6,405 nucleotides of DNA from Clostridia bacterium (GCA_017548175.1 JAFYMZ010000182.1:1-6405); one strand, 5' to 3'; positions 1 through 5,405 are shown, counted from the stretch's first letter. A program made the numbers and translations. Notes: a model not told the origin generated them from the letters alone.

Positions 1-29
1 AAAAGCCCACACCGCACGGTGTGGGCTTT
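1..29 (-). terminator. Rho-independent terminator of the lipoprotein-pepT unit
   Basis: A perfect 12-bp inverted repeat pairs positions 2-13 (AAAGCCCACACC) with 18-29 (GGTGTGGGCTTT) around a 4-base loop. Read on the minus strand it lies 16 bases after the pepT stop codon and ends in at least four T residues (positions 4-1) before the window is cut, so the full U-tract may extend beyond the edge. The plus strand also has a T-rich stretch after the stem (27-40), so it may work in both directions. Confidence 0.85.
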
Positions 30-45
30 GTTATTTTATTCGGGT

Positions 46-1269
46 TCAGCGCTTGCCATACAGTTCGGCGATCTTGACCAGCATATCCACACACTTATCC
101 ATTTCCTGTACCACGGCAAACTCCAGACGGCCGTGATGGTTGTGGCTGGCGGTGCCCAGATTGGGACAGGGCAAGCCCATAAAGGACAGGCGGGAGCCGT
201 CGGTGCCGCCGCGGACGGGCGGGCTGACGGGCGTGCCGCCGCAGGCGGTGACGGCCTCGTAGGCCACCTCCACCAGATGCCAGTGCTTGCGGATGACTTC
301 TTCCAGATTGCGGTAGGAGTCCTGCAGGGTGACGGTGACGGTGCCTGCGCCGTACTTGGCATTCAGGTAGTCGGCGATGCGCAGCACGGTTTCCTTGCGT
401 GCGGTGAGTTTCTCCCAATCGTGGTCCCGGAGGATATAGCGCATCTGCACGGTCTCTTCCGCACCGGTGAACTTGGTCAGGTGATAGAAGCCCTCGTGCC
501 CTTCGGTATGGGCAGGGGTCTCGGCAGGCGGCAGCATAGAATTGAACTCCATGCCGATGAGCAGGGCGTTTTTCATCTTATTCTTGGCGTCGCCGGGGTG
601 GATGTTTTTGCCCTTGACGGCAATGGAAGCAGAGGCCGCGTTGAAGGTCTCGTACTCCACCTGTCCGAAGGCGCCGCCGTCTACGGTATAGGCATAGGGT
701 GCGCCGAAGCCGGCCACGTCAAACAAATCAGCGCCGCGGCCGATTTCTTCGTCGGGGGTGAAGCCGATGCAAACATCGCCGTGGGGCGGGGCATCGGGGG
801 CAAGCAGGCGCTGGCAGGCGGTCATGATCTCGGCGATGCCGGCCTTATTATCGGCACCCAGCAGGGTGCGGCCGTCGGTGGTCACCAGATCGCAGCCGCG
901 ATAGTCGGCCAGCACGGGGAACTCACGTTCGCTGAGCACGGCACCGGTTTCTTCGCTGAGCAGCAGGTCGCTGCCGTCATAATGCAGCACCTGCGGCTGC
1001 ACGCCGGTGCAGGGCACGTCGTTGGCCACGTCCATATGGGCGATAAAGCCGATGGCCGGGGCGGTACAGTTCGGAATGTTGGCCGGAATGCGGCCGTAGA
1101 CATAGCCGTGTTCGTCCTGCCGCACATCGGACAGGCCCAGTTCCCGCATTTCTTCGGCCAGCGCTGCAGCCAGCACCAGCTGCTCCGGCGTAGACGGGCA
1201 GGTATCACTGCTGCCGGTGGACGGGGTGTCAAAGCGGGCATACCGCATCAATCGTTCATAAGCGCGCAT
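46..1269 (-). CDS. pepT: Peptidase T (tripeptide aminopeptidase, M20 family)
   Basis: Cytoplasmic zinc aminopeptidase that removes the N-terminal residue from tripeptides, a late step in peptide catabolism. The 407 residues match the usual PepT length. The M20 metal and catalytic residues are all visible: H78 and D80 in GFIAHMDVA, D140 in LLGADNKAG, E174-E175 in TPDEEIGRG, D197 in YTVDGG and H379 in HNHHGRLEF. This corresponds to the two-zinc site plus general base of the family. The dimerisation/lid region lies roughly at residues 205-320, and GGTDGSR is at 354-360. The ATG at 1269 has a good Shine-Dalgarno (GGGAGG, 1278-1283 on the minus strand) 8 bases upstream. The gene follows the lipoprotein gene by 24 bp on the same strand with no terminator between, so the two are probably co-transcribed. 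There is no signal peptide and no sign of truncation. Confidence 0.96.
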   Translation of the reverse strand: MRAYERLMRYARFDTPSTGSSDTCPSTPEQLVLAAALAEEMRELGLSDVRQDEHGYVYGRIPANIPNCTAPAIGFIAHMDVANDVPCTGVQPQVLHYDGSDLLLSEETGAVLSEREFPVLADYRGCDLVTTDGRTLLGADNKAGIAEIMTACQRLLAPDAPPHGDVCIGFTPDEEIGRGADLFDVAGFGAPYAYTVDGGAFGQVEYETFNAASASIAVKGKNIHPGDAKNKMKNALLIGMEFNSMLPPAETPAHTEGHEGFYHLTKFTGAEETVQMRYILRDHDWEKLTARKETVLRIADYLNAKYGAGTVTVTLQDSYRNLEEVIRKHWHLVEVAYEAVTACGGTPVSPPVRGGTDGSRLSFMGLPCPNLGTASHNHHGRLEFAVVQEMDKCVDMLVKIAELYGKR

Positions 1270-1277
1270 ACAAGGGC

Positions 1278-1283
1278 CTCCCT
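1278..1283 (-). promoter_or_regulatory. Ribosome binding site of pepT
   Basis: The minus strand reads GGGAGG 8 bases before the pepT ATG. It lies inside the 24-bp gap after the lipoprotein stop codon, so pepT has its own strong translation start even though it probably shares the upstream promoter. Confidence 0.75.
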
Positions 1284-1293
1284 GTTGTGATAT

Positions 1294-2232
1294 TTATCGT
1301 TTGCCGGCGGTTGCGTCCGGCAGATTGGGCAAGGGGTTCTTATCGGGGGTCACGGGTTTGTCGGAGTCTCCGTTGCCGGAGCCGCCGGGGACCTTCAGGT
1401 CGGTGATCAGGTCGGCATAGTCTGCCAGATTCAGACGGATCACGTGGAAGGCACTGTCGTTGGCGGCCAGCGCATAGGGGTCCAGATACAGCACCAGCTC
1501 GGTCTGGGTCATCGCGAAGTTTTTCAGCAGGTCTGCTGCCTGAAAGGTCACCACAGAGCCGGGCGCGATGATGCCTTGATTCTGCGCCCAAACGGTCACA
1601 TCGGCAAGGACGCGTTCCTGTGCCTTGTCGTAACTGTTGCCGAACAGTTCCTCGGCCTGCAGCACCCAGCCGGTATCCAGCAGCAGCACTTCGCCCAAGC
1701 GGTAGGTCTTTTGGGTCTTGCCGTCCAAGCAGGTGCTGTAGACGAACTCCATCGACATATAATGAGCCGGTGCATCAAACATCTGGCAGGTGACGCGGGT
1801 GTTGAAGGGGGTGTCGGTGACGGTAACGGTATCCCAATCATCGCCGTAGTACTGCTTGACGCGGTTGAAATACGCCTGTGCATCTTCCTTGAAGGCATCG
1901 AACTGGATGCGGAAATGCTCGTTGATGCGCTGGAAGGAAGCCGCATAGCCGCTGGGTGCCAGGAAGGTGGGCACCCGACCCTCGTAAGTCGCCAGCACGC
2001 TGCCGGCGGCATTGCGCAGGGTGGTGGTGTAGACCAAGTCGTCGGAGCGGATGGATTCCACATCGACGGGTTCGTCCTTGTTTTCGGCAGAAGAACCCTG
2101 ACCCGGATTGGTCTGTTCATTTTTCTGGTCTTCGGGGGATTCGTAGGGGAAGAGCGAGCTGCAGCCGGTGCAGACAAGCAGGCTCACACAAAGAAGCAAT
2201 GCCAATGCGGCACGCAGGGGTTTGTTCATCAT
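1294..2232 (-). CDS. RsiV/PdaC-like (DUF3298-type) lipoprotein
   Basis: A predicted 312-residue secreted lipoprotein. A basic N-terminus (MMNKPLR) and hydrophobic stretch (8-20) precede a lipobox-like CTGC with the lipidated cysteine at 24; the -3 position is C rather than the usual L. A disordered Q/N/E/S-rich linker follows (about 31-60), then a globular domain (about 64-280) and a Gly/Pro/Asp-rich tail (282-312). The globular part resembles the extracellular module of RsiV and PdaC. It has the strand YRLGEVLL, the AEELF helix start (193-197), and ELVLYLDPYALA (245-256), which fits the DUF3298 signature of 'lvlyf.pYeia' followed by a polar strand (FHVIRLNLADY). The start at 2232 is chosen because AAGGAG (2240-2245) sits 7 bases upstream; the upstream in-frame ATG at 2259 has no such site. 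The gene is first in a unit with pepT. The family can bind ligands such as lysozyme (RsiV), but no function is proven here. Confidence 0.78.
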   Translation of the reverse strand: MMNKPLRAALALLLCVSLLVCTGCSSLFPYESPEDQKNEQTNPGQGSSAENKDEPVDVESIRSDDLVYTTTLRNAAGSVLATYEGRVPTFLAPSGYAASFQRINEHFRIQFDAFKEDAQAYFNRVKQYYGDDWDTVTVTDTPFNTRVTCQMFDAPAHYMSMEFVYSTCLDGKTQKTYRLGEVLLLDTGWVLQAEELFGNSYDKAQERVLADVTVWAQNQGIIAPGSVVTFQAADLLKNFAMTQTELVLYLDPYALAANDSAFHVIRLNLADYADLITDLKVPGGSGNGDSDKPVTPDKNPLPNLPDATAGKR

Positions 2233-2239
2233 AAAGAAA

Positions 2240-2245
2240 CTCCTT
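2240..2245 (-). promoter_or_regulatory. Ribosome binding site that sets the lipoprotein start
   Basis: The minus strand reads AAGGAG, then 7 bases, then ATG-ATG. This selects the methionine at 2232 (or the adjacent one at 2229) over the in-frame ATG at 2259, which would place charged and aromatic residues ahead of the signal peptide. Confidence 0.8.
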
Positions 2246-2250
2246 TTCGG

Positions 2251-2266
2251 AAAGCCCAAGGGCTTT
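2251..2266 (-). promoter_or_regulatory. Small perfect hairpin in the lipoprotein mRNA leader
   Basis: The leader contains AAAGCCCTTGGGCTTT, a 7-bp perfect inverted repeat around two bases (6-bp stem with a 4-base loop if the inner pair opens). It ends 5 bases before the Shine-Dalgarno. It has no U-tract after it, so it is not a terminator. A CTCC just upstream could pair weakly with GGAG of the ribosome binding site. Whether it affects translation or mRNA stability is unknown. Confidence 0.4.
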
Positions 2267-2296
2267 GGAGGAATAAAAACAGAATCAGTACCCTAT

Positions 2297-2325
2297 ATTA
2301 TAATAAAAAACCGCCCGCAAGTCAA
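2297..2325 (-). promoter_or_regulatory. Sigma-A-type promoter of the lipoprotein-pepT unit
   Basis: On the minus strand a -35 box TTGACT (2320-2325) is followed by a 17-base spacer and a perfect -10 box TATAAT (2297-2302). Transcription would start near 2290, giving a leader of roughly 58 bases. The -35 box falls in the loop of the upstream unit's terminator, and the spacer covers one arm of its stem. Confidence 0.82.
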
Positions 2326-2340
2326 ATTTGCGGGCGGTTT
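2305..2340 (-). terminator. Rho-independent terminator of the C26 hydrolase-smr unit
   Basis: A 13-bp perfect stem pairs 2308-2320 with 2328-2340 (core CCGCCCGCAA / TTGCGGGCGG) around a 7-base loop. On the minus strand it is followed by an unbroken run of T (2310-2305), partly shared with the stem. It begins 18 bases after the smr stop codon. It overlaps the promoter of the next unit. Confidence 0.92.
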
Positions 2341-2358
2341 GGGTGTTTTTATGCGGTT

Positions 2359-2715
2359 TTACAGCCACACTACGGTAATGCCGTTGTTGTGATGCTCCAG
2401 ATCGCGGTCACCGCGCACCTCGGCGCAGGCAACCAAGATCTGCCGGGTCACCGGACTGAACATGGAAAACTCCTCGCCGATGACATAGTCGCGGATCTTG
2501 CCTGCGGCTTTCATTGCGGCCAGTTCTTTCCGCACGGCGATGCGGATCTTGCCGCCGGTGCCGGAGGAACCGTAGCCGTGGATCAGTTTGATCACGGTGA
2601 CACCCGTCTTGCGGTGGGTATCCATCTGGAAGTGCATCCGCTTGAGGGCGTGCTCTACCAGCGGCATACCGGCCTCCAGATCCAGAGTGGCGTAACGGGA
2701 CTTATTTGGCGGCAT
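2359..2715 (-). CDS. Stand-alone Smr-domain protein
   Basis: A 118-residue cytoplasmic protein that is essentially one Smr (small MutS-related) domain, the fold found at the C-terminus of MutS2 and in stand-alone proteins with nuclease or nucleic-acid-binding roles. Visible signatures are the first strand LDLEAGMPLVEHAL (11-24) and the central VIKLIHGYGSSGTGGKIR (41-58), which match the family's 'LDLHG...EA' and 'IHGkG.g.LR' motifs. The first motif has LDLE in place of LDLH, so a conserved histidine is absent, while H46 of the second motif is kept. The C-terminal part (about 75-118) is less typical. The start ATG at 2715 overlaps the end of the C26 hydrolase gene by 14 bases in a different frame. 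The sequence upstream has only a weak GAAAAG site, so translation is probably coupled. Substrate unknown. Confidence 0.82.
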   Translation of the reverse strand: MPPNKSRYATLDLEAGMPLVEHALKRMHFQMDTHRKTGVTVIKLIHGYGSSGTGGKIRIAVRKELAAMKAAGKIRDYVIGEEFSMFSPVTRQILVACAEVRGDRDLEHHNNGITVVWL

Positions 2716-3427
2716 TCTTTTCGACCATCTCGACGAAATGGCGGAAGTAGGGTGCGTAGTCGGGGGTACGGTCGTCCCAGGTACGGCCGGTCAGGCGCTC
2801 GGGGTGGAACTGGGTGGCCAGAATGGGCAGAGTGTCGTGCTCGTAAGCTTCGATGATGCCTTCGATGCTGCGTGCGGTGACGTGCAGGCCGGGGGCCAGA
2901 TCCTTGACTGCCTGATGATGGGTGCTGTTGGACTTGAAGACGGGTCCAAAGATGCTATGCAGCACGGAGCCGGGCTCGGCATAGACATCGTGACGGATCT
3001 CGCCGTGCATATGGATCCAGCCCTTCTGTGCCAGCAGATCCTGCCACAAGGTACCGCCCAGATAGCAGTTCAGCACCTGAGAGCCGCGGCAGATGCCCAG
3101 AATGGGCTTGCCCTTGTCCATAAAGGCCTTGATGAGGGGTACCTCAAAGGCGGTACGCAGGGGATCGCACTTGACGGTATCATTAAAAGGCTCTTCGCCG
3201 TACAGGTCGGGGTCCACGTCAGCGCCGCCGCTCAGCAGCAGGCCGTCGCACAGTTCAGCCAGTTCCTCGGGGCACTGCTCATAGGCAATGATGGGAATAC
3301 CGCCGGCGTTGAAGATGGCCTCGCCATAGGTGACGACTGCCTGGATCTGGCGGCTCTTGCCGTCCTTTTCAAAGCTCAGCGCATTGGTATCGCTGGTAAT
3401 GCAAATTACGGGCTTTCCGTTCAGCAT
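2702..3427 (-). CDS. Peptidase C26 / gamma-glutamyl hydrolase-type class I glutamine amidotransferase
   Basis: A 241-residue cytoplasmic hydrolase of the PuuD-like C26 family, which cleaves gamma-glutamyl amide bonds (for example gamma-glutamyl-GABA in PuuD). Visible features in order are KPVICITSD at the N-terminus, LLLSGGADVDPDLYGEE (63-79), the nucleophile elbow GICRGSQVLN with C113, the SNSTHHQAVKDL segment (166-177), and the catalytic H208 and E210 in ATQFHPER. The Cys-His-Glu triad is therefore complete, and the length fits the family. The start at 3427 has GAAGG 8 bases upstream. It is the first gene of a two-gene unit with the Smr protein and has its own predicted promoter. No putrescine or polyamine genes are seen nearby, so PuuD itself cannot be assigned and the natural substrate is open. 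Confidence 0.9.
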   Translation of the reverse strand: MLNGKPVICITSDTNALSFEKDGKSRQIQAVVTYGEAIFNAGGIPIIAYEQCPEELAELCDGLLLSGGADVDPDLYGEEPFNDTVKCDPLRTAFEVPLIKAFMDKGKPILGICRGSQVLNCYLGGTLWQDLLAQKGWIHMHGEIRHDVYAEPGSVLHSIFGPVFKSNSTHHQAVKDLAPGLHVTARSIEGIIEAYEHDTLPILATQFHPERLTGRTWDDRTPDYAPYFRHFVEMVEKNAAK

Positions 3428-3478
3428 AGGTAATACCTTCTTTATTGATCATAGATTTGTGCCGCAGCACTAAAGTTT

Positions 3479-3507
3479 ATCGTAGCAGAAAGCAAAGTTT
3501 TTTTCAA
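3479..3507 (-). promoter_or_regulatory. Sigma-A-type promoter of the C26 hydrolase-smr unit
   Basis: On the minus strand TTGAAA (3502-3507), a 17-base spacer and TACGAT (3479-3484) form a reasonable promoter. The predicted start near 3472 leaves a leader of about 45 bases. It begins 11 bases after the comEA-like stop codon, and no terminator separates the two, so some read-through from comEA is also possible. Confidence 0.65.
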
Positions 3508-3518
3508 GACAAAGCCAC

Positions 3519-3893
3519 TCAATTTTCGCCGATATACACCAGATTTTTAATTTTATCGTAAACGGCGGGGCCGAGACCCTCTGCCTCCAGCAGTTGGGAT
3601 ACGGCGGTAAAGCTGCCCAGCTTCTGCCGCAGCGCAAGGATATTTTGCGCCAGCACTTCGCCCACGCCGGGCAGTTCCTGCAATTGCGCGGCGGTGGCGG
3701 TATTCAGATCGATGCGGGCGGAATCGGGGCCCTCCGTCTGCGGTCCGGACAGGTGGATCTCGCCGGCAGACGTGCCGGTATGGGTGCCCTGCAGCAGGGT
3801 ATTTCCCAGCAGCAGGCTGCCCCGTCCCAAGGCGAGCCCGGCCAGAAATGCCAACAGAACGGCCAGCAAAATCAGCCAATATTTTCCTTTCAC
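3519..3893 (-). CDS. Short membrane-anchored ComEA-like helix-hairpin-helix protein
   Basis: ComEA-family proteins bind double-stranded DNA outside the membrane during natural transformation. This one has a basic start (MKGK), a single hydrophobic segment (about 5-22) that anchors the N-terminus, a low-complexity linker (about 35-58) and a C-terminal double HhH domain (61-121). The domain carries the hallmark IDLNTATAAQLQELPGVGEVLAQ start and a second hairpin at EGLGPAVYDKI. At 124 residues it is shorter than Bacillus ComEA (about 205) and has no room for the intermediate oligomerisation region. I prefer the GTG start at 3893 because AAGGGGG (3902-3908) lies 8 bases upstream; the in-frame ATG at 3911 would add six residues but has a poor ribosome site. 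No other competence genes are in the window, so a role in DNA uptake is inferred from family only. Confidence 0.83.
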   Translation of the reverse strand: MKGKYWLILLAVLLAFLAGLALGRGSLLLGNTLLQGTHTGTSAGEIHLSGPQTEGPDSARIDLNTATAAQLQELPGVGEVLAQNILALRQKLGSFTAVSQLLEAEGLGPAVYDKIKNLVYIGEN

Positions 3894-3899
3894 GGCAGG

Positions 3900-3908
3900 C
3901 ACCCCCTT
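3900..3908 (-). promoter_or_regulatory. Ribosome binding site that decides the comEA-like start
   Basis: The minus strand reads AAGGGGGTG, eight of nine bases identical to AAGGAGGTG, at ideal distance from the GTG at 3893. The alternative ATG at 3911 overlaps this site on its upstream side and is preceded only by GGTAAAA, so the GTG is the better start. Confidence 0.65.
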
Positions 3909-3932
3909 CATAGAAATTTTACCGGAACGCGG

Positions 3933-3961
3933 TTGAAATCCGATGGGTTCTTTGTTATGAT
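3933..3961 (+). promoter_or_regulatory. Promoter of the D,D-carboxypeptidase gene
   Basis: TTGAAA (3933-3938), a 17-base spacer and TATGAT (3956-3961), with a TG one base upstream of the -10 (extended -10, TGTTATGAT). Transcription would begin around 3968, leaving a leader of about 72 bases. The boxes look like the housekeeping sigma factor, not a sporulation sigma. Confidence 0.75.
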
Positions 3962-3976
3962 AATATTGATACCATT

Positions 3977-4005
3977 ATTATATATTGCGTTGCCGTTCCG
4001 CGCAA
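3977..4005 (-). promoter_or_regulatory. Candidate promoter of the comEA-like gene
   Basis: On the minus strand a perfect TATAAT (3977-3982) lies 17 bases from a weak -35, TTGCGC (4000-4005). The predicted start is near 3970, about 77 bases before the GTG. The -10 is convincing and the -35 is only half-matching, so activation or a different start is possible. Confidence 0.5.
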
Positions 4006-4015
4006 GCAGGAACGC
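3987..4015 (+). promoter_or_regulatory. Possible structured leader of the carboxypeptidase mRNA
   Basis: The leader holds competing inverted repeats. GCGTT and CC (3987-3991, 3993-3994) can pair with GG-AACGC (4009-4015). CGTTCC (3994-3999) can pair with GGAACG (4009-4014). TTGCG (3985-3989) can pair with CGCAA (4001-4005). They cannot all form at once. The Shine-Dalgarno starts 11 bases after the last arm and stays free. No known riboswitch class is recognised. Confidence 0.3.
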
Positions 4016-4025
4016 TGAGATACAA

Positions 4026-4032
4026 GGGAGGA
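4026..4032 (+). promoter_or_regulatory. Ribosome binding site of the D,D-carboxypeptidase
   Basis: GGGAGGA followed by 7 bases and ATG at 4040, a near-ideal Firmicute site that supports the chosen start. Confidence 0.8.
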
Positions 4033-4039
4033 TTTTGCC

Positions 4040-5350
4040 ATGAAACGACGTTTGTTATGCATTTTTCTGCTGCTTTGTTGCCTGTCCGTACAGGTGCTGG
4101 CAGTAGAGCCCCCCGCTATGACCGCAAAAGCGGCACTGCTGTATGAGGCATCCACCGACACGGTGCTGTATGCCCTGAACGCCGACCAGCAGATGTACCC
4201 CGCCAGCACCACCAAACTGATGACGGCGGCACTGGCCATGGAATACGGCAATCCCGAAGATACCGTGACGGTACGCCAGTCGGCCATCGACGATATCGTG
4301 TCCTACGGCAATGACCTGCGCAACAGCGTGTATTTCCTCACCGGTGAGCAGGTGCAGTTTATGGATATGCTGGACATGCTGCTGGTGTACTCCAACAACA
4401 CCGCTGCCAACATTTTGGCCGAGCACGTGGCCGGTGACATCCAGTCCTTCGTGGACCTGATGAACAGCAAGGCACAGGAACTGGGCTGCACGGGAACCAA
4501 CTTCGTCAATACCCACGGCCTGCACGTGGAGACCCATTACACCACCGCCAACGACCTGCTGAAGATCGCGCAGTATGCCATGAGCAACGAGAAGATCGTG
4601 GCGTCTATGCAGAAGGCCAGCATCAAGACCCCCGTTACCAACAAGCACAAGACCCAGACCACCCTGAGCAACACCAACCTGCTGACCAGTACCTATAAGC
4701 AGGTGGGTCTCATCGGCGGTAAGACCGGCAGCACCACCGCCGCCGGTTATTGTCTGGTGGCCGCCTGTCAGGAAGACGACAAGGTTTATTACTCCGTGCT
4801 GCTGGATTGTGACACCACCACCGGCCGCTTCAGCGAGACCAAGTCGCTGTTCAAGTTCGGCAAGGAGTCCTTCTCTGTACAGACGCTGCTGAGCGCCACC
4901 GAACCCGTTTGCGAGGCGCCGGTGCGGTTGTCCTCCAACGCCGATTCGGTGATGCTGGTGCCGGAGCACAGCATTTCGGCGCTGCTGCCCAACGATTTTG
5001 ATGCCAAGGCGGTGGAGCTGGATTACAGTTATAACGAAGGCATCACCGCCCCCGTTGCCGTAGGCGACGTACTGGGCAAGGTGACGGTGCGCTATAACGG
5101 TCACGAGTACGGCCAGATCAATCTGGTGGCGGCCTCCAAGGTCGAGCGCAACAACCTGCTGTACTTCCTGGATCAGGTGACGGCATTCTTCTCCGGCACG
5201 GTCTTTAAGGTGATCCTGATTGCGGTCATCGTGCTGATCGTTCTGCTGGTGGGCTATATCGTACTGGTGAACAAGCGTCGGAAGCGTCGCAACCGCAGCA
5301 GTGGCGGTACCCGCCGCAAGACCCACGGCCGATACAAGGGTCGTCATTAA
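4040..5350 (+). CDS. Serine-type D-alanyl-D-alanine carboxypeptidase (DacF/PBP5-like, peptidase S11)
   Basis: Low-molecular-weight penicillin-binding protein that removes the terminal D-alanine from peptidoglycan stem pentapeptides outside the membrane, which limits cross-linking. The 436 residues begin with a signal peptide (basic MKRR, hydrophobic 5-18, likely cleavage after VLA at 21). The three active-site motifs are present and in order: S56-T-T-K59 in PASTTKL, S118-N-N120 in VYSNNTAAN, and K228-T-G230 in GGKTGSTTAAG. A PBP5 C-terminal beta domain follows (about 277-370). The C-terminus is a true transmembrane helix (388-410) and a 26-residue tail with 13 Lys/Arg, instead of only an amphipathic anchor. 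It is transcribed alone on the plus strand between a predicted promoter and a terminator. It is divergent from comEA and convergent with the P-loop gene. Assignment to dacF, dacA or dacB by name is not possible from sequence alone. Confidence 0.94.
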   Translation: MKRRLLCIFLLLCCLSVQVLAVEPPAMTAKAALLYEASTDTVLYALNADQQMYPASTTKLMTAALAMEYGNPEDTVTVRQSAIDDIVSYGNDLRNSVYFLTGEQVQFMDMLDMLLVYSNNTAANILAEHVAGDIQSFVDLMNSKAQELGCTGTNFVNTHGLHVETHYTTANDLLKIAQYAMSNEKIVASMQKASIKTPVTNKHKTQTTLSNTNLLTSTYKQVGLIGGKTGSTTAAGYCLVAACQEDDKVYYSVLLDCDTTTGRFSETKSLFKFGKESFSVQTLLSATEPVCEAPVRLSSNADSVMLVPEHSISALLPNDFDAKAVELDYSYNEGITAPVAVGDVLGKVTVRYNGHEYGQINLVAASKVERNNLLYFLDQVTAFFSGTVFKVILIAVIVLIVLLVGYIVLVNKRRKRRNRSSGGTRRKTHGRYKGRH

Positions 5351-5366
5351 AACAAAATCACACATG

Positions 5367-5405
5367 AAAACGCCTCCGTATGACAAGCATACGGAGGCGT
5401 TTTTT
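5367..5405. terminator. Bidirectional terminator between convergent genes
   Basis: A 16-bp perfect stem pairs 5367-5382 with 5388-5403 (core ACGCCTCCGTATG / CATACGGAGGCGT) around the loop ACAAG. On the plus strand it is followed by a run of six T (5400-5405), ending the carboxypeptidase transcript. On the minus strand the flanking A run (5367-5370) gives four T, so it can also end the P-loop gene transcript, whose stop codon lies about 10 bases upstream. Confidence 0.92.

Noticed and set aside
19..1290. 423-codon open frame on the plus strand opposite pepT
   Set aside because: It mirrors pepT codons in the antisense frame of a GC-rich gene, is low-complexity (Gly/Ala/His/Val-rich), starts inside the terminator stem, and has no ribosome site or family-like motif.
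2251..2258. AAAGCCCA shared by the lipoprotein leader hairpin (2251-2258) and the pepT terminator stem (2-9)
   Set aside because: An 8-base match between two hairpins of GC-rich type is easily chance, and there is no further extension or third copy.
2233..2259. Nine-residue N-terminal extension of the lipoprotein from the ATG at 2259
   Set aside because: The ribosome binding site at 2240-2245 lies inside this stretch, and starting at 2232 gives a standard signal peptide.
1444..2856. 470-codon open frame on the plus strand
   Set aside because: It runs antisense through the lipoprotein gene, a terminator, a promoter and the Smr gene, which real genes on the other strand explain fully. Its composition is unlike a folded protein.
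2738..3433. 231-codon plus-strand open frame opposite the C26 hydrolase
   Set aside because: The minus-strand frame has a complete catalytic triad and a ribosome site. The plus-strand frame has neither and no recognisable domain.
3459..3470. Short GTGC...GCAC inverted repeat between comEA and the C26 gene as a terminator
   Set aside because: Only a 4-bp stem and no T run on the minus strand, so it is not a credible terminator. It would lie in the leader of the C26 transcript.
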